From a virus: a DNA stretch of 30,146 nucleotides. Under the pieces are notes generated by a model that saw only the letters and a list, made by a program, of their open reading frames with translations, was not told where the DNA came from and searched no databases. Positions 24,972-30,146 of this stretch are shown here, piece after piece. Location: IMG/VR virus record IMGVR_UViG_3300021381_000092, positions 1 to 30,146 of that record; one strand, written 5' to 3'. Made by a program: the position numbers and the translations under genes. Numbering within the stretch: the stretch's first letter is position 1; every line of letters begins with the position of its first letter.

Positions 24972-25819
24972 TATGCGGGGCGTTGTTCGAGGCTGTCAGC
25001 TATCTTGCCTTTATATGGTGAGTTAGGGCGTATGCTTAAAAAACCAATAATACTACCGCCTTTTTTGTCGTTCCAATGTCCCGAACGCGTGTTAACAGGT
25101 TGCTTTTTCCACTCTTCAATATCACCTTCTTTATTCGTACACATCCACATTGTCTCCGGTTGTGCCTTGCTCCAATCGTAGATGGTGCGCGGTGCGGGTG
25201 GCTCTTCACCTTCATACGTCCGCGCTTCCATAATAGCGCCTTCGTCGTCCTCTAGCTGCGCAAGCGTTGCCGCATCCTCATTGTCCGATTCATGCCCCGC
25301 AATAACAGCAAGCAAGTCGGAAGTCGAAACCATGCCGTCGCCGTCTAAGTCGGCCTCTAAAACAGCAAACGCATACGGGTCAACGTCTGGGTAAAAGTCG
25401 TAAAACACACCGAAGCGCATCGGCCTTTCGCCACCTTCCAGCGTTGGGCTTATACCAATCATGTCGAAGAAAGCCCATTGCGAACGCTCGTAAATCGTTC
25501 CCGTCGGTAGGTGCTTGATTATCAGTTGAACACGAAGAACACCGTCATAGTCGTCTGGCACTAAGTCTTTTACCTTCGGGTGGTGTGACTGAAACTTTAA
25601 CTCACCATCCACAAACCACTGAAACTGAAAGTCTTGTAGTTCGCTGGTGTTGTCGCCGTTCTCGTACATACGCACGCCGTTCACCAGCGTAAGGTTACCA
25701 ATGTAGCTTTCACCTGGTCCAGCATCTTGGTAGTAGTTACCAAAGGCCGGTATCACGTCCGGGCTGTTCTGAATGTTGCGGCCAAATTGCGCCAGCAACG
25801 TCAATAGTTCATTTGTCAT
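24971..25819 (-). CDS. hypothetical protein with a dockerin-like calcium loop
   Basis: A 282-residue acidic protein of unknown function. Residues 157-168 contain DLDGDG followed by MVSTSD, a textbook EF-hand/dockerin calcium loop (D at 157, 159, 161 and 168), then a short helix (LLAVIAGH). Only one such loop is present, whereas true dockerins have two. The N-terminal ~130 residues look beta-rich (FQFQWFVDGELKFQ and VLRVQLIIKHLPTG), as in immunoglobulin-like domains. No signal peptide is present, so it should act inside the cell or in the virion. It lies upstream of the helicase, overlapping by one base, and begins within the end of the preceding small gene. Confidence 0.75.
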   Translation of the reverse strand: MTNELLTLLAQFGRNIQNSPDVIPAFGNYYQDAGPGESYIGNLTLVNGVRMYENGDNTSELQDFQFQWFVDGELKFQSHHPKVKDLVPDDYDGVLRVQLIIKHLPTGTIYERSQWAFFDMIGISPTLEGGERPMRFGVFYDFYPDVDPYAFAVLEADLDGDGMVSTSDLLAVIAGHESDNEDAATLAQLEDDEGAIMEARTYEGEEPPAPRTIYDWSKAQPETMWMCTNKEGDIEEWKKQPVNTRSGHWNDKKGGSIIGFLSIRPNSPYKGKIADSLEQRPA

Positions 25820-26081
25820 TTTGTTTGTCTTGCTGCCGTGCTAGTTCACGGCAATGGTTAAAAAACGCCATCATGTCTTGGTGCGTCTTCGGGTCTTGAC
25901 CCTTTTGTTTTCGAATTGCGTGGTAGGTCGGCGACCCAGTTGCGTGGATCACTTTTGGTATGCTTGTTTTCACAAGGCGCACCATTTTGTTATACTTCAT
26001 AAAAAGGTCGATGTCTTCGACTAAAATACGCTCGATCTGTTCGACCTTCGTCAGTGCATCTGCTGCAGTTTCTTTCGCCAT
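25809..26081 (-). CDS. small hypothetical basic protein
   Basis: A 90-residue, mostly helical protein (KVEQIERILVEDIDLFMKYNKMVRL in its first half, and a C-terminal RELARQQDKQNDK). No membrane segment or known motif is seen. It overlaps the 58-residue gene upstream by 31 bases and the dockerin-loop gene downstream by 11 bases, in the compact style of this operon. The function is unknown. Confidence 0.65.
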   Translation of the reverse strand: MAKETAADALTKVEQIERILVEDIDLFMKYNKMVRLVKTSIPKVIHATGSPTYHAIRKQKGQDPKTHQDMMAFFNHCRELARQQDKQNDK

Positions 26082-26227
26082 TTTTCGCGCTCTTTGTCCG
26101 TTGGGACGATTTGTATTAACCTGTTCAGTGCGTTATAAGCTGTCGCGTAATTGACCGCCGCAATGTGCTGCGTCTGCGCCTCGCTTATATCCGCAATTGT
26201 AAATTCTTTTTTTGGGGTGGCTTTCAT
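26051..26227 (-). CDS. 58-residue hypothetical protein, first gene of the leftward operon
   Basis: A small basic helical protein (MKATPKKEFTIADISEAQTQ at the start and a KEREKWRKKLQQMH end). It is the first frame after the divergent promoter region at 26239-26285 and has an ATG about 24 bases from the -7 box. Its 3' end overlaps the next gene by 31 bases. It was identified by translating the gap upstream of the 90-residue gene. Function unknown. Confidence 0.65.
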   Translation of the reverse strand: MKATPKKEFTIADISEAQTQHIAAVNYATAYNALNRLIQIVPTDKEREKWRKKLQQMH

Positions 26228-26238
26228 GTCCCTTTCGT

Positions 26239-26269
26239 TTTGTTGTTCGACAAATATAGTATAAATTTA
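26239..26269 (+). promoter_or_regulatory. promoter of the RecE-like exonuclease gene
   Basis: TTTG at 26239-26242 and TAAATTTA at 26262-26269 are separated by 19 bp; only the last base of the -7 box differs from TAnnTTTG. The ATG at 26286 is 17 bases further on. It is intertwined with the leftward -7 box at 26251-26258. Confidence 0.58.
26251..26258 (-). promoter_or_regulatory. -7 box of leftward promoter
   Basis: On the - strand this is TATATTTG, an exact Bacteroidota -7 box, 24 bases before the ATG at 26227. A TTG lies 23 bp upstream (26284-26282), longer than normal, so the -33 element is uncertain. It overlaps the opposing promoter of the exonuclease gene, so the two directions may interfere. 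Confidence 0.5.
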
Positions 26270-26285
26270 CCACATAAACGACAAC

Positions 26286-27089
26286 ATGAACGAAATAACG
26301 CGAAAAAATTACCACACCGACACAACCCGTATATCAAAAAGCGGGCTGGACCTTATCAATAGATCACCGCTGCACTACCTACACCGATACAAGACAGGAC
26401 AGCGCGAGCGAAAGCGTCATTTCGATATAGGTACAGGAGCGCATACCTTTATACTTGAACCCGAACGCATCGACGAAGAACTGGCGATAGTGCCAGACTA
26501 CGCACCCAAGCGACCAACAGCGTCCCAGCTTAAAGCAAAGCACCCAAGCGACAAAGCAAAAAAGTCAATTGAATTTTGGGGCCACTTTGACCGTGAACAT
26601 GCAGAAAAGGCGTTCATCTTTCCACGCGATTTAACAGATATACATGCAATGCGCGCGTCGGTGTTTTCTCACCCCGCAGCGGCAGAACTATTGCGCGAAG
26701 GAGTGGCCGAACATATCCACACATGGACAGACCCTACAACGGGCGTTGATATGAAAATGCGCGCGGACTGGATAGTGCCAAAAAGAAAAATGATAGTGGA
26801 CCTAAAGACAACAGACGACGCCAGCCCCAAAGCGTTTGCAAGGTCTGCAAGAAAATGGAGGTACGATGTGCAAGCGGCGGTGTACTTGGACGGTATCAAT
26901 TACGACAACTTTATTTTCATAGCGGTAGAAAAAAAGCCACCCTATGCCGTTGGGGTGTATTTCGCAACGCCGGAAATGATCAACGAAGGGCGCGACAAAC
27001 GCGATGCTAATCTAAACACTTACGCTGAATGTCTTTCAAATGGCATTTTTAGGGGGTATAGTGATATTATTGAGCCGATGGCTTGGTAA
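26286..27089 (+). CDS. RecE-like PD-(D/E)XK exonuclease
   Basis: A 267-residue nuclease resembling the C-terminal domain of RecE/exonuclease VIII (DUF3799-like). Family marks in order: RISKSGLDLINRSPLHYL (about 15-32), FDIGTGAHTFILEPE (about 46-60, His53), RADWI (Asp161), VDLKTTDDASP (Asp172 and Lys174) and YDVQAAVYLDG (Gln196). Such enzymes resect double-stranded ends to give the single strands that RecT anneals. It is the only sizeable + strand gene within the leftward region, with its own promoter, and its last 23 bases overlap the end of the converging cupin gene. Confidence 0.9.
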   Translation: MNEITRKNYHTDTTRISKSGLDLINRSPLHYLHRYKTGQRERKRHFDIGTGAHTFILEPERIDEELAIVPDYAPKRPTASQLKAKHPSDKAKKSIEFWGHFDREHAEKAFIFPRDLTDIHAMRASVFSHPAAAELLREGVAEHIHTWTDPTTGVDMKMRADWIVPKRKMIVDLKTTDDASPKAFARSARKWRYDVQAAVYLDGINYDNFIFIAVEKKPPYAVGVYFATPEMINEGRDKRDANLNTYAECLSNGIFRGYSDIIEPMAW

Positions 27090-27693
27090 ACACACAACCC
27101 GCATGGCAAGGGTTGCTACACGGTATTGTTTCGCGCGTTTCAATCTCTTTACGTAGGCGCTCAATCTCTTTTTCGTCTTGCGTGGTCGTTATCTCGTTCG
27201 CAAGGTCCAATATTACACGATCTTTGCAAGTGCTTTTGTCCAAGAAGTCAAAACCAAGAAAGTCGTCACCCTCACCCAACCAAGTGATCAAAAACAACGT
27301 GTTCGCGTCGAACTTGCACCCGTGAGCAACGCCCGCTTCAATAGTGAAGCTCTGGCCACGTGTCAACTTAGTCGTCCCGGTAGGCGTTTCAATGCTTATG
27401 CCTCCAGTGATCACGAAAATATTTTCGTCCGCAAAGTCATGCACGTGGTCCTTAAAATTGCCAGCGTATTGGCTGTGATAGACAGCGCAAATGCAGCCGC
27501 TACCTTTCGGCATGTGTACGCCCTTAATCATTTGCTTAGTTCCCGGAAAAAATTCCTTCCAACGTTCTGGAAACTCGTTCACGGCCACTTGCTCTGGTTC
27601 ACGCCTCAAAAAAGCAATGTTGCGCAGCCTATTTTGTGCGCGCCGTACTTCGGCCATGAGCTTTCCACGGTCGGTGCTGTTACTTTTGTCCAT
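27067..27693 (-). CDS. cupin-domain protein with cysteine-rich C-terminus
   Basis: A 208-residue protein with a central cupin barrel. The metal-binding pattern is HVHDFADE (His83, His85 and Glu90), then a strand with TPTGTTKLTRGQSFTIEAG and His124. Many cupins of this size are sugar-modifying or oxygen-dependent enzymes; this one has no feature that fixes the reaction. A C-terminal helix (about 172-188) is followed by PCSNPCHAGC (Cys192, Cys196, His197, Cys200), a possible zinc or iron-sulphur site. It overlaps the holin candidate upstream by 14 bases and the exonuclease gene at its 3' end by 23 bases. Confidence 0.8.
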   Translation of the reverse strand: MDKSNSTDRGKLMAEVRRAQNRLRNIAFLRREPEQVAVNEFPERWKEFFPGTKQMIKGVHMPKGSGCICAVYHSQYAGNFKDHVHDFADENIFVITGGISIETPTGTTKLTRGQSFTIEAGVAHGCKFDANTLFLITWLGEGDDFLGFDFLDKSTCKDRVILDLANEITTTQDEKEIERLRKEIETRETIPCSNPCHAGCVFTKPSAQ

Positions 27694-28078
27694 GTATAAT
27701 GTCTTTTACCGCTTGAACTTCATTTGTAACGTGCGGGCCTATCTTTTCCAAGTTCTTGCCCGGCAGTCCCTCCATGCTTCGGTGCAACTCCTTTTGCATG
27801 TTGTCAATGTTCGATACCAATTTCGTCGCCACGTCGTCCGGGAGGCTCGACATCTTCGATATAACTACGCCGTAACTTGTAAGCTGCTCGCGCAGCATTG
27901 CCACAAAGTTCAACTGTTCTTCTTGCAGTCGTTTACGGTAGTCGTCAATTTCCTTGTCTTTGCGTGCCATTTGCTTTTCATGGTAGCGCCAAAGGAAATA
28001 CAAGCCAGCGGCAAGAATACCAGGAACACCCAATTGTAGTACTTCGCTAAGTAGACCCGTTTCGGCTTGCAATATCAT
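27680..28078 (-). CDS. single-membrane-segment protein, holin candidate
   Basis: A 132-residue protein with one hydrophobic segment near the N-terminus (about 11-29, LGVPGILAAGLYFLW), followed by a strongly charged coiled coil (about 33-55) and a polar C-terminal half. This is the layout of BhlA-like and other single-pass holins, which open the inner membrane for the endolysin. It also resembles an inner-membrane spanin subunit. The spanin candidate is divergent and only 30 bases away, which supports a lysis role. The endolysin itself is 12 kb away. Confidence 0.6.
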   Translation of the reverse strand: MILQAETGLLSEVLQLGVPGILAAGLYFLWRYHEKQMARKDKEIDDYRKRLQEEQLNFVAMLREQLTSYGVVISKMSSLPDDVATKLVSNIDNMQKELHRSMEGLPGKNLEKIGPHVTNEVQAVKDIIHGQK

Positions 28079-28108
28079 TTTCCGTAATTTTACCCCAAAG
28101 ATAGCAAA

Positions 28109-28525
28109 ATGAAAAACACCTTTTTTGTGATCGCAATACTTATGCTAACAAGCTGCGGCATCACCAGGACGACTAAGCGCGTGAAGTTCGAAACGCACAC
28201 CATTGAAAGGATTGATACCACTGTTGCAATACGTCCGGTACAAATGCTGGCAACGTTTGACAGTGTGACCACTACACGCCAGACCATCCAAACGCCAAAA
28301 GGCCGCGTGTCAATTCAGCGGAACAAAAACGGATCCACTTCGGTTGAGTGTGACACTGACACGGTATTCGTGGACGTGTTCATTGAGCGCGAGACTACAA
28401 CAAAGGTCAAAAAAAAGGACACCACGATTGAAAGTCATGGTGTCCGTTTAAGATGGTTCCTTTTTGGTGTTATAGCTGTTTTCGTAGTTCGTTTATTGTT
28501 ATCACGGTCCCCACTCCGAAGGTAG
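28109..28525 (+). CDS. candidate unimolecular spanin (lipoprotein with C-terminal membrane segment)
   Basis: A 138-residue protein with a lipoprotein signal peptide at the N-terminus (MKNTFFVIAILMLTSCG, lipobox LTSC with Cys16) and a membrane helix at the C-terminus (about 116-132, FLFGVIAVFVVRLLL) followed by a basic end (SRSPLRR). The middle is threonine-rich and beta-like, without a coiled coil. This is the topology of u-spanins such as phage T1 gp11 (131 residues): lipid anchor in the outer membrane and helix in the inner membrane, fusing the two at lysis. Its 3' part overlaps a converging gene and contains a terminator for the opposite strand. Confidence 0.8.
   Translation: MKNTFFVIAILMLTSCGITRTTKRVKFETHTIERIDTTVAIRPVQMLATFDSVTTTRQTIQTPKGRVSIQRNKNGSTSVECDTDTVFVDVFIERETTTKVKKKDTTIESHGVRLRWFLFGVIAVFVVRLLLSRSPLRR
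28409..28445 (-). terminator. leftward terminator inside the spanin gene
   Basis: GGACACCA (28417-28424) and TGGTGTCC (28438-28445) form a perfect 8-bp stem with a 13-base loop. Eight A precede it on the + strand (28409-28416), giving eight T after the hairpin on the - strand. It lies 25 bases past the stop of the last leftward early gene (28470) and would end that transcript within the coding part of the opposite gene. Confidence 0.85.
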
Positions 28526-28673
28526 GCGTGTTGTAGTGCCAAGTCCTACCAATGATGCGAACGTGCGTAAAACGCGCCATTTGTTCAGCCGACCACATAC
28601 CGCCAACATACGACATACCAAGCGCCTCCAGGTCTTCAATCATGCCGTCGTATATTTTTATGGTTTGCTTCAT
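28470..28673 (-). CDS. 67-residue hypothetical early protein
   Basis: A small protein (begins MKQTIKIYDGMIEDLEALG; later segments TWHYNTPTFGVGTVITINELRKQL). It starts inside the stop of the upstream gene (ATGA at 28670-28673). Its 3' end overlaps the converging spanin gene by 56 bases, and a strong leftward terminator lies just beyond its stop, which supports it as the last gene of this transcript. No known family is recognised. Confidence 0.62.
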   Translation of the reverse strand: MKQTIKIYDGMIEDLEALGMSYVGGMWSAEQMARFTHVRIIGRTWHYNTPTFGVGTVITINELRKQL

Positions 28674-28990
28674 TTACGGGGGTCGAATACTTTGGTGTAA
28701 GCCTCGTAATGTTGAAGTTCCATACATTGATTCATAGCTTCATACATATACCTTGCCTCTTCCTCTGTCTCTAAGGTGATAGTGATAGGCTCAAACTTCT
28801 TTTCCTCAAAAGGGTTGGGAATGGGGGTGAAAGAGGTTTCGCTCCAATTGCTACAGCTAAAACCAACTTCTTTCGAGTGTTCGCCTTTCGCAATCAAAAC
28901 ACCTGTTTCATGTGCTGTGAAATAAACTGTGCATCCGTGATCGTTCTTCCCATAATACGGGTACTTGCTTTGTTCTCTTGTTACTTTCAT
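28670..28990 (-). CDS. hypothetical early protein
   Basis: A 106-residue acidic protein with a beta-like first half (CTVYFTAHETGVLIAKGEH) and a helix near the end (TEEEARYMYEAMNQCMELQHYEAY). The frame is open upstream to a TTG at 29029, but that overlaps the previous gene; the ATG at 28990 is preferred and lies 13 bases after that gene's stop. It overlaps the next gene by four bases. Function unknown. Confidence 0.68.
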   Translation of the reverse strand: MKVTREQSKYPYYGKNDHGCTVYFTAHETGVLIAKGEHSKEVGFSCSNWSETSFTPIPNPFEEKKFEPITITLETEEEARYMYEAMNQCMELQHYEAYTKVFDPRK

Positions 28991-29003
28991 TTTAATATTG
29001 GTT

Positions 29004-29249
29004 TCATAGGGTTTTGATAGTTTGCTCAATTTCGTGTAAACAATCTTTTAGCTCGTCGTATTCTTGGGTTCTGAAACGTCCGGTAGTTGATCCGTTTTTG
29101 AATCTCACAACTCCGGACCATTTCATTGGATCACTTGACCAAAAACTTCCGTAAGTCAATGATATTTCTTTAACACGTTCCTTCGAAAACGGGTCTTTCA
29201 GTAATGACACGAAATTTTGATCTTCGTCATTGTCTAGTTTTAACGACAT
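29004..29249 (-). CDS. 81-residue hypothetical early protein
   Basis: An acidic protein (MSLKLDNDEDQNFVSLLKD at the N-terminus; later SSDPMKWSGVVRFKNGSTTG and a helical C-terminus). The frame is open 14 codons further upstream, but the ATG at 29249 is chosen because the A-rich leader (AAACGAAACGAT) directly precedes it. The alternation GVVRFKNGSTTGRF suggests a beta hairpin. No known family. Confidence 0.62.
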   Translation of the reverse strand: MSLKLDNDEDQNFVSLLKDPFSKERVKEISLTYGSFWSSDPMKWSGVVRFKNGSTTGRFRTQEYDELKDCLHEIEQTIKTL

Positions 29250-29352
29250 ATCGTTTCGTTTAAGAACACGTCCAAAGGCACTTGCGCACACTTGATAAAG
29301 GACATTCTTACTTGTATCGTTCGCGACCGAGTGTCCACCGTGTTGGGTTTGT

Positions 29353-29523
29353 TTATTTTAGGTTAGACAGTGTTATTCCGAACTTATTGATACAAGTAAG
29401 TGCAAGTACTTGCATCGAAGGGCGCAATGTTTCCTTCCAGTTGTTTTCCATTTTATCACGAAGGTTAATGAACTGCTCCTTTGTCATTTCAGAGGTGTTG
29501 TTTCTTAGTTCTGTAGTTGTCAT
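29353..29523 (-). CDS. 56-residue hypothetical protein, first gene of the early transcript
   Basis: A small, mostly helical protein (MTTTELRNNTSEMTKEQFIN at the start, LRDKMENNWKETL in the middle). The frame continues upstream into the promoter, so the ATG at 29523 is used; it follows an A-rich leader (AAACAAAACGAAACGAA) about 28 bases from the -7 box. As the first gene after the presumed early promoter it may be a regulator or host-directed factor, but no helix-turn-helix or other motif is recognisable. Confidence 0.65.
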   Translation of the reverse strand: MTTTELRNNTSEMTKEQFINLRDKMENNWKETLRPSMQVLALTCINKFGITLSNLK

Positions 29524-29551
29524 TTCGTTTCGTTTTGTTTGTTTGATACCG

Positions 29552-29582
29552 CTAAGATACAACCCTTTTTCTAAAAACCAAT
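29552..29582 (-). promoter_or_regulatory. leftward early promoter
   Basis: On the - strand ATTG (29582-29579) and TATCTTAG (29559-29552) are separated by 19 bp; the -7 box differs from TAnnTTTG at one base. Transcription would begin about 20 bases before the ATG at 29523. The heptamer repeats begin 25 bases upstream of the -33 element, where an activator or repressor could act. Confidence 0.66.
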
Positions 29583-29606
29583 ACTTTTTTCCTACCTTCT
29601 TGAAAT

Positions 29607-30013
29607 CGACCAGAAATCGACCAGTTAATACATTGATAATTAGCAAGTTAATGAAGGCCGTCCAGATTCTGTGCGCGCTGGTCGCTGTTTTGGTCGCACA
29701 ACTTTGTAGGTTTCATAGGGTCTACAGCCCAAAATCGACCAAACGACCAGAAAATTCGGAAAAATATACACTGTAGTAGAACACTTTCGAGAAAAAGGTA
29801 CTATCAAAAAAACTCATTGCAGCACCTCCCGTATAGTAGTACTTTTCTTAAAATAGGTTTGGTTTGGTCGCTTTTCGCCTGTAACGCCCGCCAATGCTGA
29901 AAAGTTAAGCGACCAGAAACGCGACCAGAAAAAACGCCCCGGTCGCAAAAGCTCTACAACCCCCGTCAATGCTACAAACCTAATCGACCAGAAATCGACC
30001 AAAACGCGACCAG
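29607..30013. repeat. CGACCAG/CGACCAA heptamer cluster (iteron-like)
   Basis: CGACCAG or CGACCAA occurs at 29607, 29618, 29736, 29744, 29910, 29922, 29985, 29996 and 30007, and in inverted orientation (CTGGTCG or TTGGTCG) at 29678, 29690 and 29874. Close pairs are usually 11 or 12 bp apart, about one helical turn. A looser 75-bp repeat is also visible: CAATGCT at 29892 and 29967, each followed by a heptamer at 29910 and 29985. The surrounding stretch has no convincing gene. The arrangement suggests binding sites for a replication initiator or regulator. Confidence 0.75.
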
Positions 30014-30035
30014 AACGTAAAAAAACATGCTTCCC

Positions 30036-30146
30036 TCGCGCGCGATCGCGCGACACCCGCCCACGCGTGTGCCTGATGCGCGCACGTCACGCGCCCGCAC
30101 ATGAGGCGCACATGAGGCGCACGTGACGCCCACGCGTGTGCCTGAT
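30036..30146. repeat. GC-rich direct and inverted repeats at contig end
   Basis: A 20-base sequence ending GTGTGCCTGAT occurs at 30058-30077 and again at the very end, 30127-30146, 69 bp apart. Between them ACATGAGGCGC is repeated in tandem at about 30099-30120, followed by an ACGTGACGC variant. A 14-bp perfect palindrome (CGCGCGATCGCGCG) lies at 30039-30052. The region is far richer in G and C than the rest. The contig ends exactly in a repeat copy, so the array may be longer in reality. Confidence 0.8.

Noticed and set aside
29651-29776. 41-residue + strand frame with a hydrophobic start (MKAVQILCALVAVLVAQLC)
   Set aside because: It could be a tiny membrane protein, but there is no promoter, no neighbour coupling, and it overlaps the repeat cluster. 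It is left as unproven.
29814-30056. 80-residue leftward frame with repeated FWS/VDFWS segments
   Set aside because: It starts at a GTG and its repeated residues come from the CGACCAG heptamers read on the other strand. The 11-bp spacing is not a multiple of three, so the DNA repeat explains it better than a protein.
1-30146. tRNA genes and CRISPR arrays
   Set aside because: No cloverleaf with a CCA-type end and no regularly spaced repeats with unique spacers of CRISPR length were found. The heptamer cluster has much shorter units and spacing.

Overview
This window looks like a nearly complete, roughly 30 kb genome of a long-tailed, non-contractile (siphovirus-like) phage of a Bacteroidota host. 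The host inference rests on promoters of the Bacteroidota type (TTTG or TTG, 19-20 bp, then TAnnTTTG) at 85-116, 17894-17924, 26239-26269 and 29552-29582, on A-rich leaders with few Shine-Dalgarno sequences, and on protein families typical of Bacteroidota phages. The first 57 bases are not biological: they match an Illumina TruSeq indexed adapter. The right end (about 30036-30146) is a GC-rich repeat where the assembly probably stopped. If the genome is circular or circularly permuted, the two ends meet in one control region.

Layout. Positions 142-15424 (+ strand) are the virion module in canonical order: small hypothetical gene, putative small terminase, large terminase, portal, fused prohead protease-major capsid protein, head-tail connector, head-closure protein fused to a large fibre-like extension, HK97 gp10-like neck protein, tail terminator, small basic protein, tail tube, tail-assembly chaperones G and G-T (-1 frameshift on an A9 run), tape measure, and one large tail-tip protein. 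Intrinsic terminators follow the large terminase and the capsid gene. Two facing terminators at 15450-15523 separate this module from the leftward genes.

Positions 15581-26227 (- strand) hold DNA metabolism and accessory genes, read from right to left: three small or unknown genes (one with a dockerin-like calcium loop), SF2 helicase, two micro-genes, a signal-peptide protein, VRR-NUC nuclease, a small unknown, a glycosyltransferase, a beta-class DNA methyltransferase, CHC2/TOPRIM primase-helicase, a coiled-coil RecT partner, RecT, an amidase endolysin and a 57-residue gene. Most neighbours overlap by 1-4 bases, so they are probably translationally coupled. A second promoter inside the end of the primase gene can drive the RecT-endolysin part separately. 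A RecE-like exonuclease, the presumed partner of RecT, stands alone on the + strand at 26286-27089 with its own promoter.

Positions 27067-29523 hold a cupin protein, a single-membrane-segment holin candidate, a + strand gene with the architecture of a unimolecular spanin, and four small leftward early genes ending at an intrinsic terminator that lies inside the spanin gene. Positions 29524-30146 carry no convincing gene. They hold a leftward promoter, about a dozen CGACCAG/CGACCAA heptamers often spaced 11 bp apart, and the GC-rich repeats: a plausible origin or regulatory hub.

No integrase, repressor, DNA polymerase, tRNA, CRISPR array or reverse transcriptase is visible, so the phage is probably lytic and uses the host replisome. 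All functional names come from reading motifs; no database search was run.
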